Assembly (NCBI RefSeq): GCF_002896965.1
Contig: NZ_LYMM01000001.1
Span: forward strand, 186,001-250,000
Direction of reading: 5' to 3'
Length of the DNA: 64,000 nt
Source: Novosphingobium guangzhouense
GTDB lineage: Bacteria > Pseudomonadota > Alphaproteobacteria > Sphingomonadales > Sphingomonadaceae
The notes under the pieces are model-generated. The model was not told the DNA's origin and did not search any database. It saw only the letters and a program-made list of their open reading frames with translations. Within the stretch, counting starts at the first letter, position 1. Each line of letters opens with the position of its first letter. Of the stretch, positions 58,409 to 64,000 are shown one piece after another. The position numbers and the translations under genes were made by a program.

Positions 58409-59353
58409 CTACTTCACCGCCAGCACCGCCTTCGGCCACCAGGTCAAGGTGTGCTCATCGTGCGCAGAGGTCCAGATGCCTTTGGGCGTCCAGCGCAGTG
58501 CCCCACTGCCCGCAGCCTGGCCCATCCGGGCATTGACCGTCATCGTCGCCGGATCGATCACTGCAAAAACCTGATCGTCGGTAGTGCGCAGCCAGACCTT
58601 GCCGCCGCCGGTATCGACATCGCCCCACTTGAGGTTGTCGCCAACCTTAATGCGACCGGCCAGCGCGTTGGTGGCGGGATCGATGCGCGCAAGCGTACCG
58701 TCGCCCTGCTCCTGTACCCACACGCCGTTCTCGCCCGCAGCCAGGAAGCCGGGCTCCTTGCCGAGCGGGATCGAGGCCGTGACCGTGTTGGTGGTGGGGT
58801 CGATGCGCTGGAGCGATTGCTTCGTGGAGCTTACCGCCCAGATGGCGCCGAAGCCAGACGTCAGATACCACGTGCCCGCGTCCACCGGGACGGAGGCCGC
58901 GACGGCGTTGGTCGCAGGGTCGATACGGGCAACAAGGCCCCCGCGATCTTCTGCGCCGTTGTCGCTGGCGACCCAGACCGAGCCCGCCCCGGCCACCACG
59001 TTGAGTTCGCCGCTGGACGCGATGCCGGTGGCGATGGTGGCAACGATCTTCGCGGTCTTCACGTCGATCCGCTTAACCGCCTTCTCCTCGCAATCGGCCA
59101 CCCAGAGCGAGCCTGCCGCGATCGCCATCGCGCCGCAAGGGTGCGCCATCGCCACTTCGGCCAGCTTGCGTTTCCGCGACCACTGCTCGACCCGGCCCTT
59201 GTTGGTGGCCCAGACGGTCTTGCCGTCCACCGCAAGGAAATCGGCGAATCCGGGAACCTGGATCACCTCTGGCTGCGCTGAAGCTGCCTTCGCGTGCACA
59301 AGGGCGGGAAACGCCGCCGTGGCAGCCAGAAGCATCAGACCGAACTTGCGCAT
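58409..59353 (-). CDS. Exported YVTN/Vgb-like beta-propeller protein
   Basis: 314 residues. Signal peptide MRKFGLMLLAATAAFPALVHA. The mature part is made of repeated blades: GSLWVADCEEKAVKRIDVKTAKIVATI, GSVWVASDNG...RIDPATNAVAASVPV, GAIWAVSS...RIDPTTNTVTASIPL, GVWVQEQGDGTLARIDPATNALAG, KVWLRTTDDQVFAVIDPATMTV. Such propellers bind ligands or proteins; some are lyases (virginiamycin B lyase), but no catalytic residues can be named here. It lies 36 bases downstream of allophanate hydrolase, so it may bind urea-related compounds in the periplasm or be a bystander. Confidence 0.85.
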   Translation of the reverse strand: MRKFGLMLLAATAAFPALVHAKAASAQPEVIQVPGFADFLAVDGKTVWATNKGRVEQWSRKRKLAEVAMAHPCGAMAIAAGSLWVADCEEKAVKRIDVKTAKIVATIATGIASSGELNVVAGAGSVWVASDNGAEDRGGLVARIDPATNAVAASVPVDAGTWYLTSGFGAIWAVSSTKQSLQRIDPTTNTVTASIPLGKEPGFLAAGENGVWVQEQGDGTLARIDPATNALAGRIKVGDNLKWGDVDTGGGKVWLRTTDDQVFAVIDPATMTVNARMGQAAGSGALRWTPKGIWTSAHDEHTLTWWPKAVLAVK

Positions 59354-59389
59354 GGATTTCCCCCTTCGATGGCCCCGTGATGGTGCGGA

Positions 59390-61150
59390 TCAGGCCTTGC
59401 TGGCGATGTAGGCGCGCCAACCGCCCAGATCGGTGATGTCTTCCGCCCCGGCCAGCGCGCGCGGTTCGGAGACGAAGCCCTTGACCGTGGTGCCGTCCGC
59501 CAGCGTGACGTTGCCGATGGCCAGCGGCGCGGGCACGTCCACGGTGAAGCTGCCGAATTCGGCCACGCCCAGCTCGTACACTTCCACCTTGATCGCCGCG
59601 CCGTCCTCATCATGGACCAACGCAGGCTTGGGTGGCACGCTATCGGCGATGGCATAGAGCTTGTACGTGGGCGCAGTTTCGAATGCGCCGACGAACTCTG
59701 CCTCTCGGCTGGTCAGTTGCCAGTGCAGAGGCATGTCCTTAAGGTGAGCGCCGACGACGGCAAGCTTAACGGTCTGCATCTTTCCCTCCAGGTCGAGTGG
59801 CGGCGGCGCGGGAAGGTCCGCGCCCGCAAGGTAGGCGTCGGCCACGTCCAGTAGGGCGCGGTCGGTGTCGGCCGGGCCGATCAGGGTGATCCCGAAGCCC
59901 GTGGCATTGGCGCGAACGCCTGCGGGCACGGCAAGCGCAGCCATGTCCAGCAGGTTCACGAAATTGGTGTAGAACCCAAGGTTGCTGTTGAGTGCGATCG
60001 GCGCTGCCAGCATCTCGGCCACGCGATATGTGGTGCCGGTGGTGGGGAAGGCCATCATGTCGATATCCTGCCACAACAGGTCGGCGTGACGTTTGAGCGC
60101 GGCCATGCGGTAGATGCCGTTGAACAGGTCTACCGCGCTCATGTCCTTGCCGGGTTCCACCACGGCGCGCACGGTGGGATCGACCGCCAGCGGGTTGGAG
60201 GCCAGGATGCCCTCCATCGCGGCCGTGCGTTCCGCCACCCAGGGGCCGCCGTAAAGCAGCTGCGCAGCCTCCTGCAGCGGGGCAAGGTCGATCTCAACGA
60301 TCTCGCCAAGGGTGGCGAGCTTTTCCAGTGCCTTGTCGTAGAGGTACTCCGCCTCCACATCGCCGAAGAACACCCGCTGTTCGCGGCGCGGCACGCCGAT
60401 GCGCTTCACGGCAAGTGGCCGGTCGGCCAGAACCTTGGAATAGGGATCGGCAACGTCGAACGCGGCGGCCACGCTGTCCACCAGCCGGGCATCGGCGGTA
60501 TCGTCGGTGAACACGGTGATGCAGTCTATGGTGCGGCAGGCGGGGACAAGCCCGCGCGTAGACCAGCGACCTTTGGTGGGTTTGAAGCCGATCAGGTGGT
60601 TGAAGGCGGCAGGCACACGGCCCGATCCCGCCGTGTCAGTGCCCAGCGCAAAAGCCACCAGCCCCGCCGCCACCGCGACCGAGGAGCCCGAACTCGACCC
60701 ACCGCTGACATAGTTCAGGTTCGATGCATTGCGCGGGATGCCGTAGGGGCTGCGCGATCCGTTGAGGCCGGTGGCGAACTGATCGAGGTTGGCCTTGCCC
60801 ACGCAGACGGCACCCGCCGCAAGCAGCCGCTCGATCACGCCCGCGTCGCCCTCCGGCTCGTAGGCGAAGGCGGGGCATCCCGCCGTCGTCTCGAAGCCGA
60901 CGACGTCGATATTGTCCTTCACCGCGAAGGGGACGCCCGCCAGCGGCAGATCTTCTCCGCCCGCGACGCGTGCATCCACGGCGGCGGCAGCATCGAGCAG
61001 TTCGCTCAGGGTAGCGCGGCTGATCCAGACTTGCGGCTGGATGGTGTTGTAAGCCTCGATCCGCGCGAAGGTATCCTCGGCGATGGCGACGGCGGTGGTC
61101 TGGCCGGACCGCACGGCGGCGGCGATGCGGGTAGCGCTCAAACGGGTCAT
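59390..61150 (-). CDS. atzF: Allophanate hydrolase
   Basis: 586 residues. Amidase domain (to about 440) with the triad: Lys in GVPFAVKDNIDV, cis-Ser in VSGGSSSGSSVAV, Ser in GTDTAGSGRVPAAF. A C-terminal domain of about 120 residues (KLAVVGAHLKDMPLHWQL, ALVHDEDGAAIKVEVYELG, FTVDVPAPLAIG) is typical of allophanate hydrolase and absent from simple amidases. It splits allophanate, made from urea by urea carboxylase, into ammonia and CO2. It overlaps the carboxylase gene by four bases. Together they replace urease. Confidence 0.94.
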   Translation of the reverse strand: MTRLSATRIAAAVRSGQTTAVAIAEDTFARIEAYNTIQPQVWISRATLSELLDAAAAVDARVAGGEDLPLAGVPFAVKDNIDVVGFETTAGCPAFAYEPEGDAGVIERLLAAGAVCVGKANLDQFATGLNGSRSPYGIPRNASNLNYVSGGSSSGSSVAVAAGLVAFALGTDTAGSGRVPAAFNHLIGFKPTKGRWSTRGLVPACRTIDCITVFTDDTADARLVDSVAAAFDVADPYSKVLADRPLAVKRIGVPRREQRVFFGDVEAEYLYDKALEKLATLGEIVEIDLAPLQEAAQLLYGGPWVAERTAAMEGILASNPLAVDPTVRAVVEPGKDMSAVDLFNGIYRMAALKRHADLLWQDIDMMAFPTTGTTYRVAEMLAAPIALNSNLGFYTNFVNLLDMAALAVPAGVRANATGFGITLIGPADTDRALLDVADAYLAGADLPAPPPLDLEGKMQTVKLAVVGAHLKDMPLHWQLTSREAEFVGAFETAPTYKLYAIADSVPPKPALVHDEDGAAIKVEVYELGVAEFGSFTVDVPAPLAIGNVTLADGTTVKGFVSEPRALAGAEDITDLGGWRAYIASKA

Positions 61151-64000
61151 GCGTGTTTCCTAAGGGCAAGCATCGGGGCGCCGGGCTGGAGCGACTGGCC
61201 TTCGCGCATATAGAGCGCCGAGACCGTGCCGCTGCCGGGGCTTTCCACCGCGCATTCCATCTTCATCGCTTCAAGCACCGCGATACGGTCCCCCGCCGCT
61301 ACGGTATCGCCCGGCTGCACCAGCAGGCGGGTGACGCTGCCGCCATACGGCGCTTCGACCAGATCGGAGCCCTCGGGCAGCACGATCGCCTCTTCGGCGG
61401 GCAGGTCGGAATCGGCAAGATCGGCGGCATGGTCGAACTCGCCAAGGCGTTCCCACTCGGCGCGTTCGGCGTCGAAAGCGGCCTTGCGGCGCTGCTCGAA
61501 TTCGGCAATCCCGACCGCGTTCTCGGCGAGATAGGCGCGGTAGTCGGCCAGACGAAACTCGCTCGGCTCGATCTTCAGCGCGCGGCGGCCGGCGGGGAAT
61601 TCGCGCCTCCAGTCGGCCAGTTCCTCCGCGCTGACGGGGTAGAAGCGGATCTGGTCGAAGAAGCGCAACAACCAGGGCTTGCCCTCAGTGAAGGCTTCGG
61701 TCTGGCGATAGGTGTTCCACACCTGCACGGTGCGCCCGAACAACTGGTAGCCGCCCGGCCCCTCCATCCCGTAGATGCACATATAGGCGCCGCCGATGCC
61801 CACCACGTTGGGCGGCGTCCAGGTGCGCGCGGGGTTGTACTTGGTGGTGACAAGGCGGTGGCGTGGGTCCACCGGGGTCGCCACGGGTGCGCCGAGGTAG
61901 ACGTCGCCCAGCCCCATGACGAGGTAGTTGGCCTCGAAAATCAGGTTCTCGACCGCCGCCTGATCGGGCAGACCATTTATGCGGCGGATGAATTCGATGT
62001 TGTCGGGGCACCAGGGCGCATCGTCACGCACGGTGGCCATGTACTTCTCGATCGTCTCCACGATCGCGGGATCGCGCCAGCTGAGCGGCAGGTGGACGAC
62101 GCGCGAGGGGATCGCGAAATCCTCAAGATCGCCAAGCTGCTCCTCTGCGGCGATCAGCATGGCTAGCGCGGCCTTCTGATCCATCGCCGCCCCGTCGAAG
62201 TGCAGCTGCAGCGAACGGATACCTGGCACGATATCGACGATACCGGGTGCGCCAAGACGTTCCAGCTCGGTCATCAGCGCATGAACGCGGATGCGCAGTT
62301 CAATGTCGAGCACGATCGGACCGTACTCGACAAGGATGTTGCGGTCGCCCTGCTGGCGATAGACCGTGCGCGGACGGCCCGGACCTTCGGCAATTTCGGC
62401 GAGGATCGGCGTCAGCGTTTCCACGGCGCGCGCGGGGGTTACCGCCGGCACCGCGCCGGTCGTCACGAAGGCGCGCTGGGCGGCATCGGCGGCTGCGGCA
62501 TCCTCGATGGTGACGGGGGCAAAGCGCAATTTATCGCCGGGAGCAAGCTGGCCGATCTTCCAGCGGTCCGCCGCGATCACCACGAAGGGGCACACGAACC
62601 CGCCGAGCGAAGGTCCATCGAGGCCGAGGATGATCGGCATGTCACCGGTGAAGTCCACCGCGCCGATGGCGTAGGGATTGTCGTGGATGTTCGACGGGTG
62701 CAGCCCCGCCTCGCCGCCATCGGTACGCGCCCACCGCGGCTTTGGGCCGATCAGGCGAACGCCGGTACGGTTGGAGTTGTAGTGGATCTTCCACTCGGCA
62801 TTGATGACCATCTCCACGTCCTCGGGCGTGAAGAAGTCCGGCGCGCCGTGCGGGCCGTACAGGACGCGCAGGGTCCATTCGTTGCCGATGTCGGGCAGCG
62901 TCACGGCGGGCAGCGCGGCGTCGGTGGGCTCCGAGCCGAGGTGGATCGTGTCGCCCGCAAGCAGACGGCGCGCGGCGTGGCCGCCGAACTGACCCAGCTC
63001 GAACGTCGCGCGGCTGTCGAGGTAGGGGGCAATGTCGAGCCCGCCCGCGAACAGGATATAGCCCCGGAAGCCGCCCGAGGAGGCGCGGCCCATCGCCAGC
63101 GTCTGGCCTGCAGCGATGTCGATGGGAAGGCCGCGCTCTACCGGCACGCCGTCCAGCGTCGCGCCGAAGTCCGCGCCCATCAGGCAGATGCATACATCAG
63201 AAACGAAAGACAGTGTCGGGCCGGTGACGGTAGCCTCAAGCCCCGCCGTGCCTTCGGGATTGCCGAGCAGCCGGTTGCCTAGGCGGAACGACTGGTCATC
63301 CATCGGTCCCGAAGGCGGAACGCCCACGGCCCACAAGTGCTGGCGGCCGGGCCAGTCCTGCACAGTCGTGGCGGTGCCGCCGCTGACGACGCGAAAGGCA
63401 CGCGGGGCGAACGTGATGCCGTCAAGCACTTTGGTGGAGACTTCACCGCTGGTGAAGGCGCCACTGCGCACGACGTCGCGCAGCCAGCGCACGTTCGTCT
63501 CGATCCCGTCGACGCGGGTGGCATCGATCGCGCGTCGAGCGGCTTCCACGGCCTCCTCGCGCGAGGGCGCGTGGACGATCAGCTTCGCCAGCATCGGATC
63601 ATACCACGCACTGACGGTGCTGCCCGCCGAGCACCATGTCTCTACTCGGATATCCGCGGGAAACTCCAGCGCGGTCAGCGTGCCGGAGGTCGGGCGGTAG
63701 TCCAGCGAGGGATCTTCCGCATAAAGGCGCATCTGGACCGAATGGCCCTTCATCGTCGGCGCGGGAGCGTCGAGGAAGGCGAAATCACCCGCCGCGCCCC
63801 TGATCATCCATTCGACAAGATCGATGCCCATCACCATTTCGGTGACGCCGTGCTCCACCTGCAGGCGGGTGTTCATTTCAAGGAAGAAGAACTCGGCGCG
63901 GTCGGCGTCGTAGAGGAATTCCACGGTGCCGGCAGAACGGTACTTCGCAGCCTCGCCCAGTCGCACGGCTGCGGCGTAGAGCGCGGTGCGCACCGCGTCC
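61147..64000 (-). CDS. uca: Urea carboxylase (5' end cut by right edge)
   Basis: At least 950 residues visible; the gene runs off the right edge inside the biotin-carboxylase domain. Domains in order: end of biotin carboxylase (FFLEMNTRLQVEHGVTEMV), then the KipA-like (VQDWPGRQHLWAVGVPPSGPMD) and KipI-like carboxyltransferase domains (VEYGPIVLDIELRIRVHAL; IRRINGLPDQAAVENLIF), and a biotinyl domain at the end with the biotin lysine in VLEAMKMECA. It carboxylates urea to allophanate with ATP and bicarbonate, the substrate of the next gene. Genes for the usual DUF1989 partner proteins would lie outside the window. Confidence 0.94.
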   Translation of the reverse strand, partial: DAVRTALYAAAVRLGEAAKYRSAGTVEFLYDADRAEFFFLEMNTRLQVEHGVTEMVMGIDLVEWMIRGAAGDFAFLDAPAPTMKGHSVQMRLYAEDPSLDYRPTSGTLTALEFPADIRVETWCSAGSTVSAWYDPMLAKLIVHAPSREEAVEAARRAIDATRVDGIETNVRWLRDVVRSGAFTSGEVSTKVLDGITFAPRAFRVVSGGTATTVQDWPGRQHLWAVGVPPSGPMDDQSFRLGNRLLGNPEGTAGLEATVTGPTLSFVSDVCICLMGADFGATLDGVPVERGLPIDIAAGQTLAMGRASSGGFRGYILFAGGLDIAPYLDSRATFELGQFGGHAARRLLAGDTIHLGSEPTDAALPAVTLPDIGNEWTLRVLYGPHGAPDFFTPEDVEMVINAEWKIHYNSNRTGVRLIGPKPRWARTDGGEAGLHPSNIHDNPYAIGAVDFTGDMPIILGLDGPSLGGFVCPFVVIAADRWKIGQLAPGDKLRFAPVTIEDAAAADAAQRAFVTTGAVPAVTPARAVETLTPILAEIAEGPGRPRTVYRQQGDRNILVEYGPIVLDIELRIRVHALMTELERLGAPGIVDIVPGIRSLQLHFDGAAMDQKAALAMLIAAEEQLGDLEDFAIPSRVVHLPLSWRDPAIVETIEKYMATVRDDAPWCPDNIEFIRRINGLPDQAAVENLIFEANYLVMGLGDVYLGAPVATPVDPRHRLVTTKYNPARTWTPPNVVGIGGAYMCIYGMEGPGGYQLFGRTVQVWNTYRQTEAFTEGKPWLLRFFDQIRFYPVSAEELADWRREFPAGRRALKIEPSEFRLADYRAYLAENAVGIAEFEQRRKAAFDAERAEWERLGEFDHAADLADSDLPAEEAIVLPEGSDLVEAPYGGSVTRLLVQPGDTVAAGDRIAVLEAMKMECAVESPGSGTVSALYMREGQSLQPGAPMLALRKHA

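Noticed and set aside
1..64000. CRISPR array, tRNA/rRNA genes, insertion sequences, prophage or integrative element
   Set aside because: No regularly spaced repeats, no transposase or integrase genes and no tRNA-like folds were noticed. A tRNA search program was not run, so a single tRNA could have been missed.

Overview
The window is high-GC bacterial chromosome with dense, tightly spaced operons. It looks like a sphingomonad (Alphaproteobacteria, Novosphingobium/Sphingobium type). The basis is three features: TonB-dependent receptors of the sphingomonad/Caulobacter kind, a UrcA-family protein, and extensive glycan-scavenging loci beside ectoine synthesis. This placement is inferred from gene content; no rRNA, tRNA, insertion sequence, prophage or CRISPR array was seen.

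Layout. (1) 1-9.9 kb: start of an exported protein leaving the left edge, a periplasmic trehalase, then a sugar-oxidation locus. The locus holds two TIM-barrel isomerase/epimerase-like proteins, a Gfo/Idh/MocA dehydrogenase, a GPH-family sugar symporter, a GMC flavo-oxidoreductase and a LacI regulator. (2) 9.9-19.1 kb: two amidase-signature hydrolases, an MFS transporter, a RutA-type pyrimidine monooxygenase, a TonB-dependent receptor and a second Gfo/Idh protein resembling E. coli YdgJ. LacI-type operators lie in front of the transcription units of both regions, so they are probably one regulon. (3) 19.1-28.7 kb: cell-envelope region with a GH18-like/polysaccharide deacetylase/GT2 fusion protein, and DUF2147-MprF-AcvB divergent from an OmpR/histidine-kinase pair. 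(4) 28.8-38.8 kb: NhaA antiporter, then the ectoine/hydroxyectoine operon ectABCD-ask with two transporters, divergent from a MarR regulator (EctR-like). (5) 38.8-48.3 kb: MASE1-PAS-GGDEF cyclase, an odd alpha/beta hydrolase, type II NADH dehydrogenase, membrane PQQ glucose-type dehydrogenase with an OprB porin, and a TetR regulator. (6) 48.3-54.6 kb: pectin operon of pectinesterase, large TonB-dependent receptor, rhamnogalacturonan acetylesterase and ThuA-like protein. (7) 54.9-64 kb: fructose-1,6-bisphosphatase, small exported proteins, a LysR regulator, a secreted beta-propeller, allophanate hydrolase and urea carboxylase (cut by the right edge).

How it may work together. Regions 1 and 2 look like uptake of a glycoside through the TonB receptor, oxidation of its sugar at a hydroxyl (GMC and Gfo/Idh enzymes), and processing of the keto-sugar by TIM-barrel proteins. 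The RutA-like monooxygenase and amidases suggest the aglycone is a nitrogenous, pyrimidine-like ring; this is the most interesting hypothesis here and is unproven. The urea carboxylase/allophanate hydrolase pair would give a route for urea nitrogen. Many long open frames antisense to real genes are high-GC artefacts and were left out.
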